Below are positions 26,697 to 34,230 of a DNA stretch of 64,000 nucleotides, piece after piece (the stretch's first letter is position 1; each line of letters begins with the position of its first letter). A model generated the notes under the pieces. The model did no database searches and was not told the DNA's origin. It saw only the letters and a list, made by a program, of their open reading frames with translations. The stretch is from Eleftheria terrae. Its GTDB lineage: Bacteria; Pseudomonadota; Gammaproteobacteria; Burkholderiales; Burkholderiaceae_C. The stretch covers positions 2,046,001 through 2,110,000 of the forward strand of contig NZ_CP106951.1 of the NCBI RefSeq assembly GCF_030419005.1. The letters are read 5' to 3'. The position numbers were made by a program, and so were the translations under genes.

Positions 26697-27296
26697 ATGT
26701 CCGCCGCTCCGTCTGCCGACGCCGCCTCGCCCAAGAAGAGCCCGAAGAAGCTGATCATCGGCATCGTGGCCGCGCTGGTCCTGCTGCTGGCCGGTGGTGG
26801 CGGTGCGCTGTTCATGATGAAGAAGGGCGCACACGCCGAGGAAGGCGCCGAGGAAGAGGCGCCGGCCGCCGAGGAGCATGCGCCGAAGGCCGCGCACAAG
26901 AGCGGCCCGCCGGTGTTCCTGCCGCTGGACCCGTTCACGGTGAACCTGGCCGACAAGGACAGCGAGCGCTATGCCCAGGTCGGCATCACGCTGGAAGTCG
27001 ATTCACCCGAGATGGCCGAGCAGCTCAAGTCCTACATGCCGGCCATTCGCAACAACGTGCTGATGGTGCTGTCGCACAAGACGGCCGACGAACTGCTCGA
27101 TCGCGCCGGCAAGGAAAAGCTGGCCGCCGAGATCATGCGCGAATCGGTGCGGCCGATGGGCATCGAGATCGAGGACGAAGACGAGGACGAAGCCGCCGAG
27201 GAGGCGCCCAAGCCCAAGAAGAAGAAAAAGAAGAAGAAAAAGGCGACCTACAACCCGGTGCAGCAGGTGCTGTTCTCCAATTTCATCATCCAGTGA
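26697..27296 (+). CDS. fliL: Flagellar basal body-associated protein FliL with a charged insert
   Basis: 199 residues. FliL surrounds the stator and modulates torque. One N-terminal membrane segment (about 19-41) precedes the periplasmic stomatin-like domain (VFLPLDPFTVNLADKDSERYAQVGITLEV). The normal C terminus (PVQQVLFSNFIIQ) is preceded by an unusual block: acidic residues 157-169, then KPKKKKKKKKK at 172-182. This makes the protein about 30 residues longer than usual. First gene of fliLMNOPQR. Confidence 0.94.
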   Translation: MSAAPSADAASPKKSPKKLIIGIVAALVLLLAGGGGALFMMKKGAHAEEGAEEEAPAAEEHAPKAAHKSGPPVFLPLDPFTVNLADKDSERYAQVGITLEVDSPEMAEQLKSYMPAIRNNVLMVLSHKTADELLDRAGKEKLAAEIMRESVRPMGIEIEDEDEDEAAEEAPKPKKKKKKKKKATYNPVQQVLFSNFIIQ

Positions 27297-27331
27297 AGCA
27301 GGCCGCCTGAACCGGGTCGAGGAAGCGCACG

Positions 27332-28336
27332 ATGAATCAGCAGATCCTCTCGCAAGACGAAGTCGATGCCCTCCTGCAGGGCATCACCGGCGAAAGCCAG
27401 AAACTGGAGCAGGAAGAGGTCCAGAGCGGCGGCATCCGCAACTACGACATCGCCAGCCAGGAGCGCATCGTCCGCGGCCGCATGCCGACGATGGAGATCA
27501 TCAACGAGCGCTTCGCCCGCAACATCCGCATCGGCCTGTTCAACCTGATCCGCCGTACGCCGGAAATCTCGGTGGGCGCCATCAAGGTGCAGAAATACAG
27601 CGCCTTCCTGCGCGAGATCGTCGTGCCGACCAACTTCAACATCGTCTCGGTGCGGCCGCTGCGCGGCTCCGGGCTGATCGTCTGCGACCCGACGCTCGTG
27701 TTCGCGGTGATCGACGCGCTGTTCGGCGGCAACGGCAAGTTCCACACCCGCATCGAGGGGCGCGACTTCTCGCCCACCGAGCAGCGCATCATCAACCGGC
27801 TGGTCGAGGTGATCAGCGAGGAATACAAGAAGGCCTGGGTTGGCATCTACCCGCTGGAGCTGGAATACCAGCGTTCGGAGATGCAACCGCAGTTCGCCAA
27901 CGTGGCCACACCGAGCGAGATCGTGGTGGCCACCTCCTTCACCATGGAGATTGGCGACAGCTCCGGCACCATCCATTTCTGCATCCCCTACGCCACCCTG
28001 GAGCCGATCCGGGATGTGCTGTATTCCACGGTGCAGGGCGACTCGGTCGGCTCAGACCGCCGCTGGGTCAAGCTGCTGACCAAGGAGATCCAGGCCGCCG
28101 AGGTGGAGCTGGTGGCCGAGTTAGGTCATGCGCCGGCCACGGTCGAGGAGTTGCTGGCGCTCAAGCCGGGCGATTTCCTGGAGCTGGACCTGAACCCGAT
28201 GATCGAGGCCAAGGTCGACGGCGTGCCCGTCTTCAACTGCCACTACGGCACCTCCAACGGCAAGTACGCCATCAAGATCGATCAAATGTTGACCGGCCAC
28301 GACTTCGGCTGGTTGGGAGAATCTCATGCCACTTGA
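27332..28336 (+). CDS. fliM: Flagellar motor switch protein FliM
   Basis: 334 residues. FliM is the switch component that binds CheY-P. The N-terminal CheY-binding peptide ILSQDEVDALLQGI is intact, followed by the CheC-like middle domain with the GGNG loop (VIDALFGGNGKF) and the C-terminal SpoA domain (GDFLELDLNPMIEAKVDGVPVF). It overlaps fliN by 11 bases. Confidence 0.98.
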   Translation: MNQQILSQDEVDALLQGITGESQKLEQEEVQSGGIRNYDIASQERIVRGRMPTMEIINERFARNIRIGLFNLIRRTPEISVGAIKVQKYSAFLREIVVPTNFNIVSVRPLRGSGLIVCDPTLVFAVIDALFGGNGKFHTRIEGRDFSPTEQRIINRLVEVISEEYKKAWVGIYPLELEYQRSEMQPQFANVATPSEIVVATSFTMEIGDSSGTIHFCIPYATLEPIRDVLYSTVQGDSVGSDRRWVKLLTKEIQAAEVELVAELGHAPATVEELLALKPGDFLELDLNPMIEAKVDGVPVFNCHYGTSNGKYAIKIDQMLTGHDFGWLGESHAT

Positions 28337-28775
28337 ATCTCAAGCCCCGAGCACCGACGAGCAGGACGCGATGGCGGCGGAATGGGAAGCCGCGCTCGCA
28401 CAGCAGAGCAGCGCTTCCAGCCAGCAGCAGGTGATCGACGCCCCTGCCGAGCAGGTGGCGCCCGCCTCGTTCACCAATTTCACGCCCACCGGGCCGTCCA
28501 CGGCGGGCAACGACATCAACATGATCCTGGACATCCCGGTGCAGCTCACCGTGGAGCTGGGACGCACCCGGATCCCGATCAAGCACATCCTGCAGCTGGC
28601 CCAGGGTTCGGTGATCGAGCTCGACGCGATGGCCGGCGAGCCGATGGACGTGCTGGTCAACGGCTACCTGATCGCCCAGGGCGAGGTGGTGGTGGTGAAC
28701 GACAAGTTCGGCATCCGGCTGACCGACATCGTCACGCCCTCCGAGCGCATGCGCCGGCTCAGCCGCGGCATGTGA
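28326..28775 (+). CDS. fliN: Flagellar motor switch protein FliN
   Basis: 149 residues. The first 60 are Gln/Ser/Ala-rich and probably flexible; the C-terminal SpoA domain (ILDIPVQLTVELGRTRIPIKHIL … VNDKFGIRLTDIVTPSERM) builds the bottom of the C ring. Followed by a 12-bp hairpin before fliO. Confidence 0.97.
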   Translation: MPLESQAPSTDEQDAMAAEWEAALAQQSSASSQQQVIDAPAEQVAPASFTNFTPTGPSTAGNDINMILDIPVQLTVELGRTRIPIKHILQLAQGSVIELDAMAGEPMDVLVNGYLIAQGEVVVVNDKFGIRLTDIVTPSERMRRLSRGM

Positions 28776-28841
28776 GGGATTTGTCACGCTGGCCGCGCCT
28801 GCGGCCGCCGCGGCTGCGACCGCGGTGCTTCCGGTAGAAGC

Positions 28842-28868
28842 AACAAGGGGGCCTTTGGCCCCCTTGTT
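28842..28868 (+). terminator. Intra-operon hairpin between fliN and fliO
   Basis: AACAAGGGGGCC pairs with GGCCCCCTTGTT over 12 bp with a 3-base TTT loop. There is no T tract, but the structure is terminator-like. It lies in the 185-base gap of an otherwise tight operon and could reduce expression of fliOPQR relative to fliLMN. Confidence 0.6.
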
Positions 28869-28960
28869 CATGGCATCCCCGCGGCGGGGTTTGAACACAA
28901 TCCTCTTCAGTTCCCGGGCCTCGTGCCGAGTCCCCTTCCCGCCCCTCACCGCCACCCGCC

Positions 28961-29311
28961 ATGCCTTCTGCCGGAATGTCAGTTTTGTGGTTCTTCCTCA
29001 TCGTCGCGATGATCCCCGCGGCCTTGTGGCTGCTCAAGCGCTCGCAGGTCGCCGGCCTGGGCGGCATGGGGCAGCAGCAGCTCACCCGAGTGATCTCCAT
29101 CACCGGCCTCGGCCCGCAGCAGCGGGTCGTGACAGTCGAGGTCGGCCAGGGCGAGCAGCGCCAGTGGCTGGTGCTGGGCGTTACCGCCCAGTCCATCACC
29201 ACGCTGCACACCCTGCCCGCACAGGAACTGCCGCCGGCCGCGCCGCTGCAGATGCCCAAGCTGCCGCCGTCTTTCGCGGCACTGCTGAACAAGGCGCGGG
29301 GAGACAAGTGA
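28961..29311 (+). CDS. fliO: Flagellar biosynthesis protein FliO
   Basis: 116 residues. One N-terminal membrane segment (about 8-25, SVLWFFLIVAMIPAALWLLKR) is followed by the FliO domain (TRVISITGLGPQQRVVTVEVG … WLVLGVTAQSITTLHTL). FliO helps FliP form its export-gate ring. A second ATG five codons in (28976) is possible. The stop overlaps the fliP start by one base. Confidence 0.92.
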   Translation: MPSAGMSVLWFFLIVAMIPAALWLLKRSQVAGLGGMGQQQLTRVISITGLGPQQRVVTVEVGQGEQRQWLVLGVTAQSITTLHTLPAQELPPAAPLQMPKLPPSFAALLNKARGDK

Positions 29312-30108
29312 TGCGCTGGTCCGATGTGTCCTGGCGCCAGGCGGCGCTGTACGTCGCCGGCGTGATCCTCACGCTGCTGATGACCCTGCCGGAGATGGCC
29401 TTCGCCCAGGCCGCCCAGCCGACCCCGGCAGCGCCCGCCACCTTGCCGCTGCTGGTCGGCCAGGGCGCCGGCGGCAACAGCTACTCGGTGCCCATCCAGA
29501 CCCTGCTGTTCTTCACGGCGCTGAGCTTCATCCCCGCGGTGCTGCTGCTGATGACCGGCTTCACCCGCATCGTCATCGTGCTGTCGCTGCTGCGCCAGGC
29601 GCTGGGCACCCAGTCGGCACCGCCGACCCAGGTCATCATCGGCCTGTCTCTATTCCTGACACTGTTTGTGATGGGCCCCACGGTGGACCGCGTCTACACC
29701 GAGGCCTACAAGCCGTACGCCGAGCAGCAGATCCCGTTCGAGGAAGCGCTCAAGCGCGCTGAAGTGCCGATGCGCGGCTTCATGCTCAAGCAGACCCGCG
29801 AGTCCGATTTCGCACTGTTTGCCAAGCTGGCCAAGCTCGACCCGTCGGTGAAGGCCGAGACGGCGCCGTTCCGGGTCATCGTGCCGGCCTTCGTGACGAG
29901 CGAGCTGAAGAGCGCCTTCCAGATCGGCTTCATGATCTTCATCCCCTTCCTGATCATCGACATGATCGTCGCCAGCGTGCTGATGAGCCTGGGGATGATG
30001 ATGCTGTCGCCGGTGCTGGTGGCCCTGCCCTTCAAGCTGATGCTGTTCGTGCTGGCCGACGGCTGGAACCTGCTGCTCGGCTCGCTGGCCGCCAGCTTCG
30101 CCACCTGA
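29311..30108 (+). CDS. fliP: Flagellar export gate protein FliP
   Basis: 265 residues from the ATG at 29311. A cleavable signal peptide (about 1-31, ending AFAQA) is usual for FliP. Core motifs are FTRIVIVLSLLRQALGTQSAPPTQVIIGLSLFLTLFVMGP and IDMIVASVLMSLGMMMLSPVLVALPFKLMLFVLADGW. It overlaps fliO by one base; a longer upstream reading is a shadow. Confidence 0.97.
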   Translation: MRWSDVSWRQAALYVAGVILTLLMTLPEMAFAQAAQPTPAAPATLPLLVGQGAGGNSYSVPIQTLLFFTALSFIPAVLLLMTGFTRIVIVLSLLRQALGTQSAPPTQVIIGLSLFLTLFVMGPTVDRVYTEAYKPYAEQQIPFEEALKRAEVPMRGFMLKQTRESDFALFAKLAKLDPSVKAETAPFRVIVPAFVTSELKSAFQIGFMIFIPFLIIDMIVASVLMSLGMMMLSPVLVALPFKLMLFVLADGWNLLLGSLAASFAT

Positions 30109-30160
30109 TCGCGCCCCTCCTGTCCTGCCCTGCCCCGCCCGAACCACGGAGCCCCGCCCC

Positions 30161-30430
30161 ATGAACGCCCAGGAAGTCTTCAGCTTCACCCAGCAGGGCA
30201 TGTACCTGCTGCTGACCCTCTGCGCCCCGGTCCTGCTCACCGTGCTGGCCGTCGGCCTGGTGGTCAGCATCATCCAGGCCGCGACGCAGATCCACGAACA
30301 AACCCTGGCCTTCGTGCCCAAGATGGTGGCCGCCGTCGCCGTGCTGGTGGTCGCCGGGCCCTGGATGCTCACCTCGCTGGTGGAATTCATCCAGCGCACG
30401 ATCAGCTCCATTCCCTCGATGGTGCTCTGA
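30161..30430 (+). CDS. fliQ: Flagellar export gate protein FliQ
   Basis: 89 residues with two membrane helices (about 15-40 and 52-75). Contains the family segment VVSIIQAATQIHEQTLAFVPKM. The gate is formed by FliP, FliQ and FliR in the membrane. Confidence 0.97.
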   Translation: MNAQEVFSFTQQGMYLLLTLCAPVLLTVLAVGLVVSIIQAATQIHEQTLAFVPKMVAAVAVLVVAGPWMLTSLVEFIQRTISSIPSMVL

Positions 30431-30479
30431 GCACCATCGATGTGAGTAAGCCCCAACCCTCACACCCCGTCGAGTTGCC

Positions 30480-31241
30480 GTGCTGACCTTCAATGAAGCG
30501 CAGCTGATGGCGTGGATCACGCCCATCCTGTGGCCCTTCCTGCGCACGCTGGCGCTTTTCATGAGCGCGCCCATCCTGTCGATGCGCTCCACGCCGGCAC
30601 GCGTGAAGGTGGGCCTGGCGTTCTTCATCGCGCTCGCCTCGCAGGTATCGATGCCCGAGCCGCCGGCGATTTCGCTCAATTCGGCCGAACTCTTCGGTGC
30701 GGTGCTGCAGCAGGTGGTGGTCGGCCTGACCATCGGGTTCGCCGTGCGCATCGTGTTTGCCGGCATCGAATTCGCCGGTGAGCTGGTCGGCCTGCAGATG
30801 GGCCTGGGCTTCGCCTCCTTCTTCGATCCCACCGCCGGCGGGCAGAGCAACGGCGTCAGCCGCATCTTCAATGCCACCGTGTCGCTGCTCTTCATCGTGA
30901 TCAACGGCCACCTGGTGCTGATCGCCGCGGTGATCCAGAGCTTCCAGGCCTTTCCGGTCACGGCACACCCCATGGCCTTCGTGCAGGCCGTGCAGGTTCA
31001 CACCTGGGGCATCGAGATCTTCAAGCTGGGCCTGTGGATCGCCCTGCCCATCCTGGCCATGCTGCTCTTCGTGAACCTGGTGCTCGGTGTTATTTCACGA
31101 GTGGCGCAACAGATGAACATCTTTGCCATCGGCTTCCCCATCACGCTCAGCATCGGCTTGATCGGGGTGGTCGCCACGCTGCCGTTGCTGGAACAGCCCT
31201 TCACTTTCGCGCTGGAGCGCATGCTCACCCACTTCCAGTAG
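30480..31241 (+). CDS. fliR: Flagellar export gate protein FliR
   Basis: 253 residues, starting with GTG at 30480 (MLTFNEAQLMAWITPILWP). About six hydrophobic segments and FliR landmarks such as FAGELVGLQMGLGFASFFDP and QMNIFAIGFPITLSIGLI. Last gene of fliLMNOPQR; a GC-rich hairpin follows. Confidence 0.96.
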   Translation: MLTFNEAQLMAWITPILWPFLRTLALFMSAPILSMRSTPARVKVGLAFFIALASQVSMPEPPAISLNSAELFGAVLQQVVVGLTIGFAVRIVFAGIEFAGELVGLQMGLGFASFFDPTAGGQSNGVSRIFNATVSLLFIVINGHLVLIAAVIQSFQAFPVTAHPMAFVQAVQVHTWGIEIFKLGLWIALPILAMLLFVNLVLGVISRVAQQMNIFAIGFPITLSIGLIGVVATLPLLEQPFTFALERMLTHFQ

Positions 31242-31332
31242 CGGCACCGCCTGCGAATCAGGGAAAACCAGGGCGACCGGCTGGCCCCAGGGACCGTCCG
31301 GGCTGTCTCTTGATGAGCCACTCCGGCCCGGA

Positions 31333-31353
31333 GCCTCGGCCGCCGGCCGAGGC
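31333..31353. terminator. GC-rich hairpin between fliR and the response regulator gene
   Basis: GCCTCGGCC and GGCCGAGGC pair over 9 bp around a 3-base loop. It lies six bases from the stop of the convergent regulator gene and 92 bases past fliR. No T tract, so its efficiency is uncertain. Confidence 0.5.
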
Positions 31354-31358
31354 CGGCT

Positions 31359-31988
31359 TCAGACCAGGCCGTTGCGGATCGCGTAGACCGTTAGCTCCGA
31401 GTTGTTCGACAGCCCCAGCTTCTCCAGCACCCGCGCCCGGTAGACCGAGACGGTCTTCGGGCTCAGCGTGAGTTCCTCGGCGATGTCGGACAGCCGCTTG
31501 CCCGAGGCGATCATCACCAAGGTTTGCAGCTCGCGATCGGAAAGGCGCTCATGCGCCGCCTCGGAGGTCGGCGTGGTCAGGCTCTCGACGAGCATCTGCG
31601 CCATGTCGGGCGTGACGTACTTGCGGCCCTGAGACACCATGCGCACCGCCGCCACCAACTGCGCCGGATCGCCGCCCTTGTTCACATAGCCATAGGCGCC
31701 CGCCTTCAGCGCGCGGATGGCGTACTGGTCCTCGGGATACATCGAGACCACCAGCACCTTCACTGGCGAGCCCTCGTCCTTCAGCACATGCAGCACATCG
31801 AGGCCGCTGCGGCCCGGCAGGTTGATATCGAGCACCAGCACGTCGCATGCCTGGGTGCGGAGCAGGCTGCGCAGCTCTCCATAGTCGCCGGCTTCTCCCA
31901 CCACATCGATGTCGGGCACATCCGCCAAGGTGTCGCGGATGCCGCGCCTGATCAAGGCATGGTCGTCGCACAGGATGACTTTGATCAT
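31359..31988 (-). CDS. NarL/FixJ-type response regulator
   Basis: 209 residues. A receiver domain with phosphoacceptor Asp54 (VLVLDINLPGRSG) and Asp8/Asp9, followed by a LuxR-type helix-turn-helix (RLSDRELQTLVMIASGKRLSDIAEELTLSPKTVSVYRARVLEKL). A DNA-binding regulator partnered with the kinase that precedes it (ATGA overlap). It lies between fliR and the chemotaxis block, so a motility or surface-behaviour target is plausible but not shown. Confidence 0.94.
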   Translation of the reverse strand: MIKVILCDDHALIRRGIRDTLADVPDIDVVGEAGDYGELRSLLRTQACDVLVLDINLPGRSGLDVLHVLKDEGSPVKVLVVSMYPEDQYAIRALKAGAYGYVNKGGDPAQLVAAVRMVSQGRKYVTPDMAQMLVESLTTPTSEAAHERLSDRELQTLVMIASGKRLSDIAEELTLSPKTVSVYRARVLEKLGLSNNSELTVYAIRNGLV

Positions 31989-33148
31989 AGATCTCCCCAG
32001 AACGTCGGGTCCTCGCCCGAGCGTGCCTCTGCGTTCGCCGCATCATCGCCCGGCTCGCTGCTGTCGGTCAACGGCACCAGCAAAATCAGCGTCGTGCCAC
32101 CCGGCCCGCTGCTGAGGTCGACCCAGCCGCCCACCGTGCTGGCGCGCTCGTGCAGCCCGCGGATGCCGAAGGAACGGGCCTTGGCCAGATCCTCGGTGCT
32201 CAGCCCCCGGCCGTTGTCGCTCACCTCCAGCGACAGCACGCCCCCCGCCAGCGTCAGGTCCACCTTCACCTGGGTGGCCTGGGCGTGCTTGGAGACGTTG
32301 GTCAGCGCTTCCTGGGCGGTGCGGTAGGCCACCAGCGGCACGCCCGCCGGCAGCTGCAGCTGCTCGTGGCTGGAGTGGAAGCTGGTGGCGATGCCATTGC
32401 GTTTCTCGAAGGCGCCGGTCATCCACTGCAGCGCCGCCACCAGGCCCTGCTCCAGGATGGCCGGGCGCAGGTTGTGCATGATGCGCTTGCTCGCGTCCAG
32501 CGCATGGCTCACCAGCTCCAGCGCCGACTGCGCGCGCTGCTGCACCGCCTCGTCGGCGCTGTGCCGGGCGATCCAGGCGATGTCGAACTTCAGTGCCGTG
32601 AGGGAACCGCCGACATCGTCATGCACCTCGCGCGCAATGGCGGCGCGCTCGGCCTCCACGCTGGTTTGCAAGTGCTGGGCCAGCTCGCGCAGCCGCTCCT
32701 TCGACTGGGCCAGCGCCGCGTCGGCCTGCTGCTTGGCCCGCACCGCTTCCTGCGCCTCGATGGCGTGCAGCGTGGCCGGCGCCAGCCGGGCCAGGTTGTT
32801 CTTCAGCAGGTAGTCGCTCGCGCCGTTGCGCATCGCCTCCACCGCCACGTCCTCGCCGATCTCGCCGGAGACGATGATGAAGGGGATCAGCCGCCCGCTG
32901 GCGCGCAGCATGTCCAGGGCCATCAGCCCCGAGAAGCCGGGCAGGTTGTAGTCCGACAGGATCACGTCCCAGGGCCGGCCCTCCAGGCCGCTGCGCAGGG
33001 CGGCATCGAAGTCGGCGGCGGTCTCGACCCGCACGGCCCGGATGTTCAGGCCGGCCCGCTGCAGCTGCGTGATCATCAGCTCGTGGTCCAGCTCGGAGTC
33101 TTCGATGTGAAGCACCCGCAGTTCGCGGCGCAGGGTTGACGGGTTCAT
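31985..33148 (-). CDS. Receiver-HisKA_3 hybrid sensor kinase without a sensor domain
   Basis: 387 residues. An N-terminal receiver (Asp66 in VILSDYNLPGFSG, Lys116 near DYLLKNN) is joined by a coiled coil (about 125-165) to a HisKA_3 dimerisation domain with His176 (AIAREVHDDVGGSLTALKFDI) and a NarX/UhpB-type ATPase domain (SDNGRGL, FGIRGLHERASTVGG). There is no membrane segment and no PAS or other input module, so the receiver itself is probably the input. Overlaps the regulator by four bases. Confidence 0.92.
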   Translation of the reverse strand: MNPSTLRRELRVLHIEDSELDHELMITQLQRAGLNIRAVRVETAADFDAALRSGLEGRPWDVILSDYNLPGFSGLMALDMLRASGRLIPFIIVSGEIGEDVAVEAMRNGASDYLLKNNLARLAPATLHAIEAQEAVRAKQQADAALAQSKERLRELAQHLQTSVEAERAAIAREVHDDVGGSLTALKFDIAWIARHSADEAVQQRAQSALELVSHALDASKRIMHNLRPAILEQGLVAALQWMTGAFEKRNGIATSFHSSHEQLQLPAGVPLVAYRTAQEALTNVSKHAQATQVKVDLTLAGGVLSLEVSDNGRGLSTEDLAKARSFGIRGLHERASTVGGWVDLSSGPGGTTLILLVPLTDSSEPGDDAANAEARSGEDPTFWGDL

Positions 33149-33224
33149 GAAGGCGCCTTCGCGTGGGTTAGTGGCCGACTTGCCAAATAAGTCCTACAGG
33201 CAAGGAAGGTGCGTGCCGAAGATG

Positions 33225-33239
33225 TGGGCGAATCCTTGC
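33225..33239 (+). promoter_or_regulatory. Possible sigma-54-like promoter
   Basis: TGGGCGAATCCTTGC has the GG-N10-GC spacing of -24/-12 promoters but a weak -24 box. Transcription would start near 33250, which would make the ATG at 33253 leaderless and favour the start at 33328 for the next gene. Confidence 0.25.
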
Positions 33240-33252
33240 CCTTTTCGAGTCG

Positions 33253-33780
33253 ATGGCGACCACCATGTCGCCCCAAAATTCTAATGGGGAAGACGCACAA
33301 GAGTCCTCATCGTGGAGACCCGTTTTGATGAACGAGAACCCCTCGCCAGACGAAGACAGCCCGCTGCCGCTGTTGATGGCCGCCGACATCCAGGACCACC
33401 TGATGACGGCGACCAACGACCTCGAGCGGCTGCAGACCCTGCTTGCAGACGCCTGCGACGGGTTGATGCTGCGCTTTTCCACCGCGGTGGAACAGATGCA
33501 GTCGCTGATGACGGCTGCGACCGACCATCGTATCCAGACCTCGGAGCTGATGCCCGTGATGCTGAACCTCGGCTCGGCAGTGACCTCGCTGCAGTTCCAG
33601 GACATGGCATCGCAGCTGATCGTCCATACCAACCGCCGGCTGCGCAACTGCGCCGACCAGATCGCTCGCGAAGCGATGGGGGACGACGAAGACGGTGCCC
33701 CGGTGGTCGAGAGCGCACCGCTGAACCCCAACCCGGTCACCCAGGCAGAGATGGACGCCGGCTCCATCGAACTGTTCTAA
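33253..33780 (+). CDS. CheZ-like protein, candidate second CheY-P phosphatase
   Basis: 175 residues from 33253 (alternative starts at 33265 and 33328; the last has GGAGA about 11 bases upstream and gives 150 residues). No family is recognised with certainty. Largely helical (about 40-140). The helix at 100-135 holds SLQFQDMASQLI, in which Asp117 and Gln121 match the catalytic DxxxQ of CheZ (here QDFHDLTGQ in cheZ at 17260). The C terminus, TQAEMDAGSIELF, resembles the CheY-binding QAEIDALL-type peptides of FliM and CheZ tails. It directly precedes the cheY-cheA operon. Function as a CheY-P phosphatase is inferred from motif, tail and place. Confidence 0.6.
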   Translation: MATTMSPQNSNGEDAQESSSWRPVLMNENPSPDEDSPLPLLMAADIQDHLMTATNDLERLQTLLADACDGLMLRFSTAVEQMQSLMTAATDHRIQTSELMPVMLNLGSAVTSLQFQDMASQLIVHTNRRLRNCADQIAREAMGDDEDGAPVVESAPLNPNPVTQAEMDAGSIELF

Positions 33781-33806
33781 AGAACTTCCGGCAACGTCCG
33801 ATATAG
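33777..33806 (+). promoter_or_regulatory. Sigma-28-like promoter of cheY-cheA
   Basis: CTAAAG at 33777 and GTCCGATATAG with GATA at 33800, 23-base offset. It overlaps the stop codon of the CheZ-like gene and lies about 19 bp before the cheY start. The -35 is closer to the enteric TAAAG form. Confidence 0.65.
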
Positions 33807-33824
33807 GCCTAAACGGAGATAGCT

Positions 33825-34187
33825 ATGCATTCAATCCTTGCCGTAGACGATTCGGCATCGATGCGCCAGATGGTGTCCTTCACGCTGAAGAGCGCCGGCT
33901 ACAACGTGGTCGAAGCAGTCGACGGTCAGGACGCCTTCGAGAAGGCGGGCAGCCGCGGCTTCGATCTGGTGCTCACTGATCAAAACATGCCTCGAATGGA
34001 CGGCATCAGCCTGACCAAGAAGCTGCGCGAAAACCCGCAGTTCAAGGCCACGCCGATCCTGATCCTCACCACCGAGTCCAGCGACCAGATGAAGCAGGCC
34101 GGCCGTGCCGCCGGTGCCACCGGCTGGCTGGTCAAGCCTTTCGACCCGAGCAAGCTGATCGAGGTCATCCAGAAGGTGATTCGCTGA
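33825..34187 (+). CDS. CheY-type response regulator (cheA-proximal copy)
   Basis: 120 residues, a lone receiver domain: Asp8/Asp9 (AVDDSASMRQMVSFTLKSAGY), phosphoacceptor Asp52 (LVLTDQNMPRMDG), Thr in ILTTES, Lys in WLVKPFDP. It differs clearly from the CheY at 16853 and is of the type found directly upstream of cheA in many beta- and gammaproteobacteria. It may act at the motor or serve as a phosphate sink for CheA. Confidence 0.93.
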   Translation: MHSILAVDDSASMRQMVSFTLKSAGYNVVEAVDGQDAFEKAGSRGFDLVLTDQNMPRMDGISLTKKLRENPQFKATPILILTTESSDQMKQAGRAAGATGWLVKPFDPSKLIEVIQKVIR

Positions 34188-34230
34188 GCCCGGCGAGACA
34201 CCCATCAAGGAACAGCAGAAGGAGCACGCC

